This document shows positions 1 through 8,791 of a stretch of 64,000 nucleotides of DNA, in pieces. A program made the translations under genes and the position numbers. Positions within the stretch are counted from its first letter, which is position 1; every line of letters starts with the position of its first letter. This DNA is from Desulfonauticus submarinus (GTDB lineage Bacteria > Desulfobacterota > Desulfovibrionia > Desulfovibrionales > Desulfonatronovibrionaceae): the NCBI RefSeq assembly GCF_900104045.1, contig NZ_FNIN01000001.1:372001-436000 (forward strand), given 5' to 3'. Under the pieces are notes generated by a model. The model ran no database searches. It saw only the letters and a list, made by a program, of their open reading frames with translations, and had not been told where the DNA came from.

Positions 1-70
1 CAAACAAATTAGTAACTGTTAAAGTTCCTTGTCCACCTACTCCTGCAAAAAAAATTCTTACCAAAGACAT
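1..70 (-). CDS. iorB: Indolepyruvate ferredoxin oxidoreductase subunit beta (partial, N-terminus only)
   Basis: The start codon is at 70 and the gene runs off the window edge. The 23 visible residues begin MSLVRIFFAGVGGQGT, the glycine-rich opening of the gamma/beta domain of 2-oxoacid:ferredoxin oxidoreductases. An AGGAG ribosome site lies just upstream (about 75-79). It follows iorA on the same strand after an 85-base gap, the usual iorA-iorB order. Its product would pair with IorA to oxidise aryl pyruvates to aryl-acetyl-CoA and reduce ferredoxin. Only the N-terminus can be judged, but motif and context agree. Confidence 0.85.
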   Translation of the reverse strand, partial: MSLVRIFFAGVGGQGTLTVTNLF

Positions 71-155
71 ATTAACTCCTTTCAAACCTACCTAAATTCA
101 GTTTAATACAATAATTGTATTTTTAAAATAACAAGTTAATTTACGTATTTATTTT

Positions 156-1982
156 TTACTTTGCTTTTATATGTTCACAAATTTGCAAACACACCATGCA
201 ACCAGAGCAAAGAGCTTCATCTATTTTTACTTTACCTTCCTCAATAAAAAAAGCAGGACAAGCTAATTCTTGAACACACTTTAGACAATTATCACAGTTT
301 TCTGTAATATAGGCTTTTTTATCCTTTTTTATACCCATCACTTTGCGAGCAAAAAGAGGACACGGCTCTTCAGAAATAAGTACCCTCACTCCATCAAGAT
401 TTTTAAGTTCTTCTAAAGCTTTTATTAATGCCTTTTGATTTAAAGCTCTTACTTTTTTTACTTGAGATACTCCTATAGCCCTTACAATTGGCTCTATTTC
501 TATAGGCGTTACATCTTGGGACATTTTTTCAGCACTCACTCCAGGATGCGGTTGATGTCCTGTCATAGCTGTAGTTTTATTGTCTAAAATAACTAATAGA
601 ATATTATGCCTATTATATACCGCATTTACTAACCCTGTAAGGCCTGAATGGAAAAACGTAGAGTCTCCAATAAAAGCCACCACTGGTTTATCCACAACTT
701 TGGCCATGCCACTACCCGCAGAAATAGAAGATCCCATACATAAAAGGAAATCTGCCATTTTTAAAGGCGGTAAAATTCCCAAAGTATAACAACCTATATC
801 TGAAGAATAATAAGCATCATCTCCAAAAACCTTACGAACTGCATAATAAGTAGAGCGATGAGGACATCCTGCACACAAATTAGGTGGTCTATTAGCAAGA
901 TTTTTCTCTTCCTCACATAATTTAACTTCAGTAATACTTTCTCCCATAAATTTTGAGAGGGCCTTAGCAATTAAGGTGGTAGAATACTCTCCAAATCGTG
1001 GCAAACCAATATTTTTGCCCATAATTTCTATGGAAACTTTTTGCTTCTGAACCAATGCTCTAACTTCTGTTTCTAAAATAGGTTCTAATTCCTCTAAAAT
1101 TAAAACTTTTTCCACTCCATCTAAAAAATTCAGAATTAACTTTTCACTTATAGGATAAGTAAATCCAAGCTCTAATACCTTTATTTTATTTAATTGAGGA
1201 AAATCTTTTAAAACATCATGTAAATAGGCTCTACTTATTCCTGAAACAACTATACCTAACTTTCCTGTTCCCCAAATTTTATTAAAAGAAGATTTGTTCA
1301 CTTCTTCTTTTATTTCTTCCAATTTAGATAATAAAACTTTATGTCGTTCTCTAGCCACTACAGGAATAGGAACAAATCTAAAAGACACTTTTTGAAATTC
1401 AGCCTTTGTTATCGCAGGTTGTACTTCCTCAAATACCACCTTTCCTCTTAAATGATTCACTCTAGTTGTAGTCCTTAACACAAACGGCTGCTCATATTTT
1501 TTTGATAACCTAAAAGCTTCTTTGGTCATATCTTTACATTCTTGAGCAGAAGCTGGTTCAAAACAAGGAAATCCGCCTAATCTAGCATAATAACGATTAT
1601 CCTGTTCATTTTGACTAGAATGACAAAAAGGATCATCTGCACTTAAAATCACCATTCCACCAGGTGTTCCAATATAAGCCAAAGTCATTAAAGGATCAGC
1701 TGCTACATTTACTCCTACATGTTTCATAGTAACCATACTTGGCACACCTGCTAAGGTAGCTCCTCCAGCTACTTCCATAGCCACTTTTTCATTAGTAGAA
1801 TATTCAAAATAATAGCTTCCCTCATTTTTCAAACGATAAAAAGTATCAGGGACCTCTGAAGATGGGGTTCCTGGATAACAAGAAACAAACCCAACTCCTG
1901 CCTCAATTGCTCCCCTTACAATGGCTTGATTACCAAGAAGTAAATGTTGATCTCCACTTTTTCCTTTAACAAGTATATCCAT
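156..1982 (-). CDS. iorA: Indolepyruvate ferredoxin oxidoreductase subunit alpha
   Basis: This 608-residue protein has the normal IorA length and layout. The N-terminal half is a pyrimidine-binding domain opening with LLGNQAIVRGAIEAGV and CYPGTPSSEV. The central part is a thiamine-diphosphate domain with the GDSTFFHSG and DNKTTAMTG segments. A C-terminal ferredoxin domain has two cysteine clusters (CDNCLKC near 565 and CSGCMVC near 594) for 4Fe-4S centres. The family converts arylpyruvates plus CoA to arylacetyl-CoA with ferredoxin reduction during amino-acid fermentation or its reverse. The start lies 3 bases past the stop of the upstream TPR gene, so the two are probably co-transcribed; iorB follows. 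Confidence 0.95.
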   Translation of the reverse strand: MDILVKGKSGDQHLLLGNQAIVRGAIEAGVGFVSCYPGTPSSEVPDTFYRLKNEGSYYFEYSTNEKVAMEVAGGATLAGVPSMVTMKHVGVNVAADPLMTLAYIGTPGGMVILSADDPFCHSSQNEQDNRYYARLGGFPCFEPASAQECKDMTKEAFRLSKKYEQPFVLRTTTRVNHLRGKVVFEEVQPAITKAEFQKVSFRFVPIPVVARERHKVLLSKLEEIKEEVNKSSFNKIWGTGKLGIVVSGISRAYLHDVLKDFPQLNKIKVLELGFTYPISEKLILNFLDGVEKVLILEELEPILETEVRALVQKQKVSIEIMGKNIGLPRFGEYSTTLIAKALSKFMGESITEVKLCEEEKNLANRPPNLCAGCPHRSTYYAVRKVFGDDAYYSSDIGCYTLGILPPLKMADFLLCMGSSISAGSGMAKVVDKPVVAFIGDSTFFHSGLTGLVNAVYNRHNILLVILDNKTTAMTGHQPHPGVSAEKMSQDVTPIEIEPIVRAIGVSQVKKVRALNQKALIKALEELKNLDGVRVLISEEPCPLFARKVMGIKKDKKAYITENCDNCLKCVQELACPAFFIEEGKVKIDEALCSGCMVCLQICEHIKAK

Positions 1983-1985
1983 ATC

Positions 1986-2633
1986 TTACCCCTGCATTTC
2001 TTCTTCTATTTTTTTTAATTTATAATCAAGATAAGTAGTATCCTCGCCTTGAGATAAAGTTTTTAATTCTTGATAAAACGCATAAGCATTTTTTAGATCC
2101 CTAGTTTTTTCAGCCAAAAAGGCTTTTTTATATAAAACTTCTTTTTTATAATCTGATGGTATTTTGTCTTCTGCAGATTTTAAAAGCTGATAAGCAGTCT
2201 TATACTTATCTTTATCTATCAACAAATTAACTTCAGTTAAAATGCAAATAGGATAAATATCCACATCCATATTTTCTAACTTTTTAAATACATTTAAAGC
2301 CTTTTGTTCTTGTTTTTGAGCAACATAAATTTTTGCCAATTCTATATAAACAGCAGGCTTCAATCTATCTGGAGCTTTATTTAAAAAATTCTCTAAATCC
2401 TGGGCCTTATTTTTAGAACTAACCAAAATTACACCCAATTCATTTTTTGCTTTTTGCAAAGTTTGGGTTTGATAATACTTAACTCCTGAATAAATACCCA
2501 CTGCCAAAACAATAGCTCCCAATGTATAAGCAATGGGCTTAATATTGTTTAAAATCTTTTCCAAAAGTGGATGAACTGTTTCATCAACTTCTGCTTCTAT
2601 CTGTTCCAAAATTTGAGGTCCTTGCTCTTTCAT
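1986..2633 (-). CDS. Membrane-anchored tetratricopeptide protein (YfgM-like)
   Basis: The 215-residue protein has a soluble N-terminal 30 residues, one hydrophobic segment (about 33-52, IAYTLGAIVLAVGIYSGVKYY) and a C-terminal region of helix-turn-helix TPR-like repeats (about 90-205). This is the arrangement of YfgM-type proteins, single-span inner-membrane proteins whose TPR domain faces the periplasm and works with SecYEG or PpiD. Sequence similarity is only architectural here, so the family name is tentative. It lies between hypB (1-base gap) and iorA (3-base gap) in a tight minus-strand run, which suggests co-transcription rather than shared function. Confidence 0.6.
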   Translation of the reverse strand: MKEQGPQILEQIEAEVDETVHPLLEKILNNIKPIAYTLGAIVLAVGIYSGVKYYQTQTLQKAKNELGVILVSSKNKAQDLENFLNKAPDRLKPAVYIELAKIYVAQKQEQKALNVFKKLENMDVDIYPICILTEVNLLIDKDKYKTAYQLLKSAEDKIPSDYKKEVLYKKAFLAEKTRDLKNAYAFYQELKTLSQGEDTTYLDYKLKKIEEEMQG

Positions 2634-2634
2634 C

Positions 2635-3294
2635 TTAATTCTCCTTTTTCTTTTTTACTTCTTGTCTCAACCAATCATACCACGCATTCAAACCTTCTCC
2701 TGTTCGTGCAGAAACAGGAAAAATATCTATATCTGGATTCAAACTTTTAGCAAAATTAGATGCTTTTTCTACACTAAAATCAACATAAGGCAATAAATCT
2801 ATCTTATTTAAAATCATTACCTTTGATTCTGCAAAAATAAGGGGATATTTTTCTGGTTTGTCATCTCCCTCAGTAACGCTCAAAATAGTTACTTTATAAT
2901 CTTCTCCTACTGTAAACTCTGCAGGACAAACTAAATTACCAACATTTTCCACAAATAAAATATCAACGCCATTCAAGTCTATTTTATTCACTGCTTCTAA
3001 TACCATACTGCTATCTAAATGACATCCTCCATCTGTATTAATTTGAATAGCCTGAGCTCCTGTTGCTGCAACGCGTTTAGCATCGTTATTAGTTTGCACA
3101 TCTCCTTCAATTACAGCCATTTTAAACTCATTTTTTAAATCAGCTAAAGTTCTTTCTAAAGTAGTTGTTTTCCCAGCACCAGGAGAGCTCATTAAATTTA
3201 AGACCAAAATCTTTCGCTCTAAAAACATTTTTTTTAACTCTTGAGCAATGCGTTCATTTGCCTCTAAAATATTTCTTACAACCTGAATTTGCAT
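2635..3294 (-). CDS. hypB: Hydrogenase nickel incorporation GTPase HypB
   Basis: HypB is the SIMIBI GTPase that, with HypA, delivers nickel to [NiFe] hydrogenase large subunits. The 219 residues carry the P-loop SSPGAGKTTT (about 37-46), GDVQTNNDAKR, the NVGNLVCPAEF segment with the conserved metal-site cysteine, NKIDLLP as G4 and SARTGEGL as G5. It lacks both the N-terminal CXXCGC site and the His-rich stretch found in some HypB proteins, so it is the minimal form. It is followed by the TPR gene and preceded by hypA with a 15-base gap. The hydrogenases it would serve are encoded 7-13 kb away. Confidence 0.96.
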   Translation of the reverse strand: MQIQVVRNILEANERIAQELKKMFLERKILVLNLMSSPGAGKTTTLERTLADLKNEFKMAVIEGDVQTNNDAKRVAATGAQAIQINTDGGCHLDSSMVLEAVNKIDLNGVDILFVENVGNLVCPAEFTVGEDYKVTILSVTEGDDKPEKYPLIFAESKVMILNKIDLLPYVDFSVEKASNFAKSLNPDIDIFPVSARTGEGLNAWYDWLRQEVKKKKEN

Positions 3295-3309
3295 ACCCTT
3301 ACTCCTTAT

Positions 3310-3663
3310 TTATTCTGCTTCAATCTCTTCTATAATCAACTCTTTCCCAGAGATAATTTCATGACCAAACTCTGCTTTACAATAAGGACAATAGATTACT
3401 ACAAATTCATCTGGATCAGGTGTAAATTCTCGCTTACATACTCTACACCTTGCTTTCAAAGGAACTTCTTCAGTAATTATCTCTGCCCCTTCCAAGGGAG
3501 TATCTGCTGTCAATACCTGAAAAGCTGTTTGTAAAGCCTCAGGCACTATAGCAGATATCTGACCATATTTTATCTTCACCCTTATTAACTTATTTACATT
3601 ATGTTTGGCCATCTCTTCTTTAATTATCTTTAAAAGAGATTCAGCCACAGATAGTTCATGCAT
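3310..3663 (-). CDS. hypA: Hydrogenase maturation nickel metallochaperone HypA
   Basis: The 117-residue protein begins MHEL, whose His2 is the nickel ligand of HypA, and has the zinc site formed by two CXXC pairs (CRVC near 73 and CPYC near 91). Length and motifs are standard. HypA hands nickel to HypB or the hydrogenase large subunit. It lies 27 bases after malic enzyme and 15 before hypB. The remaining maturation genes hypCDEF are not in this window. Confidence 0.95.
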   Translation of the reverse strand: MHELSVAESLLKIIKEEMAKHNVNKLIRVKIKYGQISAIVPEALQTAFQVLTADTPLEGAEIITEEVPLKARCRVCKREFTPDPDEFVVIYCPYCKAEFGHEIISGKELIIEEIEAE

Positions 3664-3690
3664 AAATTCTCCTAATCCATTAACAAAAAA

Positions 3691-5010
3691 TTAAAATCCA
3701 AGATTATAAGAGGCTATAAACTCTGCCATTCTTTTCCTCGAAGCCTTAAGTCTTGTTTTTAGCTGTTCTCTATATGAATCTATATTTAAATTTTTCCTAG
3801 CAACACCTGAGTCGATTGCAGCTTTAGCTACAGCTGGAGCTTCCCACTCTAAAATTCTCAAATCAAGAGGTTTAGGAATAATATAATCTGGGCCAAATTC
3901 AAGTTCTTTTAACCCATAAGCATCTAATACATCTTGCGGAACAGGTTCTTTAGCTAAATCAGCCAAAGCCCTAGCAGCAGCCCTTTTCATCTCTTCATTA
4001 ATTTTTTTGGCATGCACATCTAATGCACCCCTAAAAATAAATGGAAACCCTGAAACATTGTTTACCTGGTTGGGATAATCAGATCTTCCAGTAGCCATAA
4101 TACAATCTGGCCTTACTTCCTTGGCTACTTCAAATTCAATCTCTGGATCAGGATTAGCCATAGCAAAAATAATAGGAGATTTACCCATAGACTTAACCAT
4201 TTCAGGTTTTAAAATACCCTTTACAGAAAGTCCTACAAAGACATCAGCGCCCCTTATAACTTCAGCCATTGAGCCATAATCTTTATCCTGAGCAAACTCT
4301 AATTTAAACTCATTTAAGTCAGGTCTATCCTTATGAAGTAATCCTTTAGAATCAAACATAAAAATATTCTCTTTTTTTAAACCTAAGCTTACATAAAATC
4401 TACAACAAGCAATGGCAGCTGCTCCAGCTCCAGATACAATAACTTTTACATCTTCAATTCTCTTACCTTCTATTTCTAAAGCATTTAAAAGCCCTGCACC
4501 AGAAATAATAGCAGTACCGTGCTGATCATCATGAAAAACAGGAATTTCCATTTCCTCTATTAATTTTTTTTCAATATAAAAACACTCAGGGGCTTTAATA
4601 TCCTCTAAATTTATACCACCAAAAGTCGGCTCCATACTTTTTACAATCTCAATAAGTTTCTCTGGATCGTTAACTCTTAAGTTAATATCATACACATCAA
4701 TATCTGCAAAAATTTTAAATAACACCCCCTTACCTTCCATAACTGGTTTTCCAGCTTCTGGTCCAATATTGCCTAATCCAAGCACTGCTGTTCCATTAGA
4801 AATCACAGCTACTAAATTTGCTTTATTAGTGTATTCATAAACAGCTTCTATATCCTTTTCTATCTCTTTACAGGCCAAAGCAACTCCTGGAGTGTAAGCC
4901 ATGGAAAGATGTTTTTGAGTTATACAAGGTTTAGTGGGAACCACCTCTAACTTACCCTTTCTGCCAAGGGCATGATAATCTAATGCTTCTTGTGGAGTAA
5001 AAAGAGCCAT
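3691..5010 (-). CDS. NAD(P)-dependent malic enzyme (short form)
   Basis: The 439-residue enzyme decarboxylates malate to pyruvate. Visible motifs are YTPGVA, the [13 protein letters not shown] and [14 protein letters not shown] segments with metal and substrate acids, [10 protein letters not shown], and the Rossmann motif [12 protein letters not shown]. It lacks the C-terminal phosphotransacetylase-like domain of long bacterial malic enzymes. AGGAGG precedes the ATG. It heads the minus-strand run through hypA-hypB to ior, divergent from the sensory operon, with a promoter overlapped by direct repeats. Together with the nearby fumarase and frd genes it completes a fumarate-malate-pyruvate branch. 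Confidence 0.93.
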   Translation of the reverse strand: MALFTPQEALDYHALGRKGKLEVVPTKPCITQKHLSMAYTPGVALACKEIEKDIEAVYEYTNKANLVAVISNGTAVLGLGNIGPEAGKPVMEGKGVLFKIFADIDVYDINLRVNDPEKLIEIVKSMEPTFGGINLEDIKAPECFYIEKKLIEEMEIPVFHDDQHGTAIISGAGLLNALEIEGKRIEDVKVIVSGAGAAAIACCRFYVSLGLKKENIFMFDSKGLLHKDRPDLNEFKLEFAQDKDYGSMAEVIRGADVFVGLSVKGILKPEMVKSMGKSPIIFAMANPDPEIEFEVAKEVRPDCIMATGRSDYPNQVNNVSGFPFIFRGALDVHAKKINEEMKRAAARALADLAKEPVPQDVLDAYGLKELEFGPDYIIPKPLDLRILEWEAPAVAKAAIDSGVARKNLNIDSYREQLKTRLKASRKRMAEFIASYNLGF

Positions 5011-5040
5011 ACTTCCTCCTAAAATTTGATTTGACCTTTC

Positions 5041-5069
5041 TCTTTAAGCTAGATTAAGCTAGGTTTCAA
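5041..5069 (-). promoter_or_regulatory. Malic enzyme promoter with 10-bp direct repeats in the spacer
   Basis: Read on the minus strand, a TTGAAA -35 (5064-5069) and TAAAGA -10 (5041-5046) are separated by 17 bases. Two copies of CTAGCTTAA, offset by 10 bases (5054-5062 and 5044-5052), fill the spacer and touch the -10 box. One-turn spacing suggests a regulator binding the same face. The promoter call rests on consensus only. Confidence 0.4.
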
Positions 5070-5127
5070 TAAGGAATTTACTAAATAAAAAACAAACCTT
5101 ACCTAACCATTTGTTTTTATTAACCTC

Positions 5128-6258
5128 ATGAAAAAATACAATTATAAATATTTTTGGATATTTACAATAGTCATTAGTTGTATCCTATTCTGTGCTTTTA
5201 TTTTTAAAATTAAAATCAAACAAAAATTTATTAAAATTGGATTATGTGTCCAACTTTCAGGCCCAGGAGCTGAACTAGGACTGGGAGTAAGAAATGGAGC
5301 AAGATTAGCTGTAGATAAAATTAATGCCAACGGTGGAATAGCTGGAAAGAAAATTATTTTATTAGTAAAAGATGATCAAGGAAAACCAACTATAGCTAAA
5401 CAAAAGGACTTAGAACTTATAAAACAAGGTGTTGTTGCCATAATAGGACATATTACAAGTTCTGTTAGTATAGCTGCTGTGCCTATAGCAAACAAATATA
5501 AGACTGTTTTACTTAGTCCAACATCCTCAACTCCAGCTTTAAAAGATAAAGATGATTATTTTTTTAGAATAGACAAAGTATCAGAAGATGAAGCCCAACT
5601 TCTTGCTAATTTTGCCTTTAATCATTTAAAACTTAATCAAATAGGTATTATATGGGACAAAAAAAACATTTATTATTCTAGATATTATGCTAGAAACTTT
5701 ACTCAAGCCTTTAGTAAACTAGGAGGAAATGTTCTATTTTCCATTGGCTATGATAAACCTAATAGTATAAATTTGTCCTTAGAAAAAATAACTCCTCAGT
5801 TTAAAATAAAGAATATTTTATTTATATGTAGCGATATAGATTTACTAGCATTCCTCAAATCTAAATTTAGACACATATCATATATCTTAGCCAGTGGATG
5901 GCCTATGACTCAAACTTTAACAATTAATAAGCCTCTGCTTGAAAACAAAAATATATTTTTTGCGTCTTCAACTCCTCCTAAAAAAAATCAAAAAGAAATT
6001 ATTTTTGAAGAAAGTTATAAAAAAATATACGGATTCTCACCAGTATTTTCAGCAGCCAGAGGATATGACGCTGTCAGGTTAATAGTAAAGGCATTACAGA
6101 TAAATCCAAATAATTTAAAAAAAGGACTTTTAAAAATTAAAAATTTTCCAGGTATTCAATATAAAATTACTTTTAATAAGTATGGAGACATAAAAACCCC
6201 CACATATATATACCAAATTAAAAACGGACATTTTATACATATTAAGTATGATAAATAA
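5128..6258 (+). CDS. Membrane-anchored branched-chain amino acid-type substrate-binding protein
   Basis: The 376-residue protein has one N-terminal hydrophobic segment (about 9-27) and then a type I periplasmic binding fold of the LivJ family. Typical segments are IGLCVQLSGPGAELGLGVRNGA, INANGGIAGKKI and the SAARGYDAVRLI stretch near the C-terminus. There is no clear signal-peptidase or lipobox site, so it probably stays tethered to the inner membrane facing the periplasm. No transporter permease or ATPase genes are nearby. Instead it overlaps the histidine kinase gene by 11 bases, which suggests it senses a ligand for the kinase. The ribosome site is weak. The ligand is unknown. Confidence 0.8.
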   Translation: MKKYNYKYFWIFTIVISCILFCAFIFKIKIKQKFIKIGLCVQLSGPGAELGLGVRNGARLAVDKINANGGIAGKKIILLVKDDQGKPTIAKQKDLELIKQGVVAIIGHITSSVSIAAVPIANKYKTVLLSPTSSTPALKDKDDYFFRIDKVSEDEAQLLANFAFNHLKLNQIGIIWDKKNIYYSRYYARNFTQAFSKLGGNVLFSIGYDKPNSINLSLEKITPQFKIKNILFICSDIDLLAFLKSKFRHISYILASGWPMTQTLTINKPLLENKNIFFASSTPPKKNQKEIIFEESYKKIYGFSPVFSAARGYDAVRLIVKALQINPNNLKKGLLKIKNFPGIQYKITFNKYGDIKTPTYIYQIKNGHFIHIKYDK

Positions 6259-8791
6259 CAAACATAAATTAACACATCTTGCCAAAAAATTTGTGATTCA
6301 AAAAATAGGATATCCGTCTATTATTATAAGTATTATTTTAACTAGCTTACTAGGATATGCTGAAATAAAATATTGGATAAATATCTCAAAACAACAAAAT
6401 AAAATCATTAATCAACAAATAAATATATTCTTTAACCTAACATTAAAACAATTAAGAAAGTTAGAAGTATTTTTTGAATCAAAATCATTAAACGATCTTA
6501 CTACATCTCAAATTTCTCTTCCCTCCTTTGCAGACAATCTTTTTATTTTAGATAAAAAATATCGTCCAATATATGTATATCCAGAAGATCATAAAATACC
6601 CTATCTTAATTTGATATTTGATAATTTTAACAAAAAAGTTGCTTATTCTAGACTTTATTATTCAATAAATCTTAATAAACTAGCATTTGCTATTCTGGAT
6701 AATGCAAGAGCTAAGTACTCTTACCTAGTTGAAATGGATATTGATGTGTTCCAAAAAAGCATTCAAAAACTTGTGGAGACGCAAAAAAAAGAAATATTAA
6801 TAGTTACTGATAACTATGGGAATGTAATTGCTTCTTCCTTACCACATCTTTTGGATATTCAAGAAAATATTAATTATTTAAAATTTTTTAAAAAGCTCAA
6901 AAAAAATAAAAATATATTTTATATATCTATTTTTAATAGTTCTCCATATTTTATATTTGGAGAGAATTTTGGACACTATCAAGTTATAAGACTAATAAAA
7001 CCTATAAATATAGTCTTACCATTAATATACATCTTGCTAATAACATCTCTTATATTAATATCTTTAAACATTTACTTTGGAATTTCTATAAATAACTTTA
7101 TTTATAAAACTATATCAAAACATGTAAATAGATTTAGTGAAATATTAGATAGCAGTTTAGACAATAAATTTATTGTTAAAAATTTAAACAAACTAAAATC
7201 TGAAACAAAATTTAAGGAACTAGATATTGTTATTAGAAAATTAATATATTATTTAAATAAATTAAATATTTTTGAAGAAACATTAAAAGAAAAAAATCAA
7301 GATTTAGAATTCCTTTTAAACAATCTTCCCATGTGGATATGGTATTTAAATGATCCTACCACTTTTGGCATAATCAATAAAAACCTTGCAGATTTTTTTG
7401 GTCTTAATATTCATTCTTATATATATCAAAAAATACCATTTGAACGACTATCTTCTCAAGAACTAACAGAAGCCACCAAGCGAGAAAATAAATATCTCTT
7501 TGAAAAAGGCAAAACTATTAAAGTAAAAAGATGGTTTACTAATAAAAATGGGCAAAAAAGATTAATAGCTATCACTAAACAACCTATTTTTGATGAAAAA
7601 GGACAAGTAAAACAAGCAATATGTTTTGGATTAGATATAACCGAAAACTACTTACAAGAAGAAAAAAGAAAACAACTAGAAGAACAACTACGCAGAATGC
7701 AAAAAATGGAAGCTATTGGTACTTTGTCTTCTGGAATAGCTCATCATTTTAGTAATCTACTACAAGCAATATATAGTTATTTAAATATTTTAAAACGTTC
7801 TCAAAACAATATTGATAAAAATATATTTGAGAAAATTGATGAACAAATAAAAAAAGGAAAATCTTTAGTTCAATCATTACTTGCTGCAACACATAAAACA
7901 CCAGAAGAATTTGAAATTTTTGAACTTAATAAATTTATTCAACAAATTTTAGATATTATTCAATCTTCTTATCCTAAAAACATTAAAATTAAATCATATA
8001 TTGAACAAACTAAATTGTATATTAATGGGAATCAAGGCTTATTAGAACAGGCTATTTTAAATATAACAAATAATGCTAAAGATGTTTTAAAGACAAAAAC
8101 TCAAGCAGAAATAAATATTACAATTGCTTCTGAGACTATTAATAAACAAAACTATATCAAAATAAAAATTAGTGATAACGGACCAGGAATCCCATCTAAA
8201 CACCAAAACAAAGTATTTGAACCTTTTTTTACTACTAAAGATATTGGCAAAGGAACAGGATTGGGGCTATATTTAACTTATCAAATAATAAAAATGCATA
8301 AAGGCAAAATAAATTTTATCACTAATAATAAAGGAACAACTTTTATAATATATCTCCCACAAAGTAATCCACCCACGTATCCCAAAACAAATAACTCCTA
8401 CCTTCCAAAACCTCCTTTTTCAGCCACTATATTGACTATAGAAGATGAAGAACTTATTTTAGATGGTGTTAAGGATTTCCTTGAAGATAAAGGACTTAAA
8501 GTAATTGGGGCCAAAGATGGAGAGCAAGGACTTGAATTATTTTATAAATTACAAAATAAATTAGATATAGTAATCCTTGATCTAGGACTGCCAGGTATCC
8601 CAGGCAAAGAAATTTTAACTAAAATAACTAAATACTCTTCAAATATTAAAATAATAGTCTGTTCAGGATATCACCATCATGAAATTGCTAAAAATCCCCA
8701 AAAATTTAAAGTAAGTGCTTTTCTTTCAAAACCATACGAACTAGAAGATTTATATAAAGTTATTTTAAAAATCTTAGAAGTAGAACAATGA
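6248..8791 (+). CDS. Hybrid sensor histidine kinase (periplasmic sensor, PAS, kinase, receiver)
   Basis: The 847-residue protein has a transmembrane segment near 20-42, a periplasmic region to about 250, a second transmembrane segment near 252-277, a coiled segment and a PAS domain (about 345-475). The kinase core follows: H-box LSSGIAHHFSNLL with the likely phospho-His at 499 (the usual following Asp is His here), N-box NITNNAKD, DNGPGIP and GKGTGLGLYL. A C-terminal receiver (about 725-840) has the phospho-Asp at 778 (VILDLGLPG) and SKPY. It is translationally coupled to the binding-protein gene before it and to the receiver-TPR gene after it (ATGA overlap). The output is unclear because no DNA-binding regulator is encoded in the operon. 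Confidence 0.9.
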   Translation: MINNKHKLTHLAKKFVIQKIGYPSIIISIILTSLLGYAEIKYWINISKQQNKIINQQINIFFNLTLKQLRKLEVFFESKSLNDLTTSQISLPSFADNLFILDKKYRPIYVYPEDHKIPYLNLIFDNFNKKVAYSRLYYSINLNKLAFAILDNARAKYSYLVEMDIDVFQKSIQKLVETQKKEILIVTDNYGNVIASSLPHLLDIQENINYLKFFKKLKKNKNIFYISIFNSSPYFIFGENFGHYQVIRLIKPINIVLPLIYILLITSLILISLNIYFGISINNFIYKTISKHVNRFSEILDSSLDNKFIVKNLNKLKSETKFKELDIVIRKLIYYLNKLNIFEETLKEKNQDLEFLLNNLPMWIWYLNDPTTFGIINKNLADFFGLNIHSYIYQKIPFERLSSQELTEATKRENKYLFEKGKTIKVKRWFTNKNGQKRLIAITKQPIFDEKGQVKQAICFGLDITENYLQEEKRKQLEEQLRRMQKMEAIGTLSSGIAHHFSNLLQAIYSYLNILKRSQNNIDKNIFEKIDEQIKKGKSLVQSLLAATHKTPEEFEIFELNKFIQQILDIIQSSYPKNIKIKSYIEQTKLYINGNQGLLEQAILNITNNAKDVLKTKTQAEINITIASETINKQNYIKIKISDNGPGIPSKHQNKVFEPFFTTKDIGKGTGLGLYLTYQIIKMHKGKINFITNNKGTTFIIYLPQSNPPTYPKTNNSYLPKPPFSATILTIEDEELILDGVKDFLEDKGLKVIGAKDGEQGLELFYKLQNKLDIVILDLGLPGIPGKEILTKITKYSSNIKIIVCSGYHHHEIAKNPQKFKVSAFLSKPYELEDLYKVILKILEVEQ

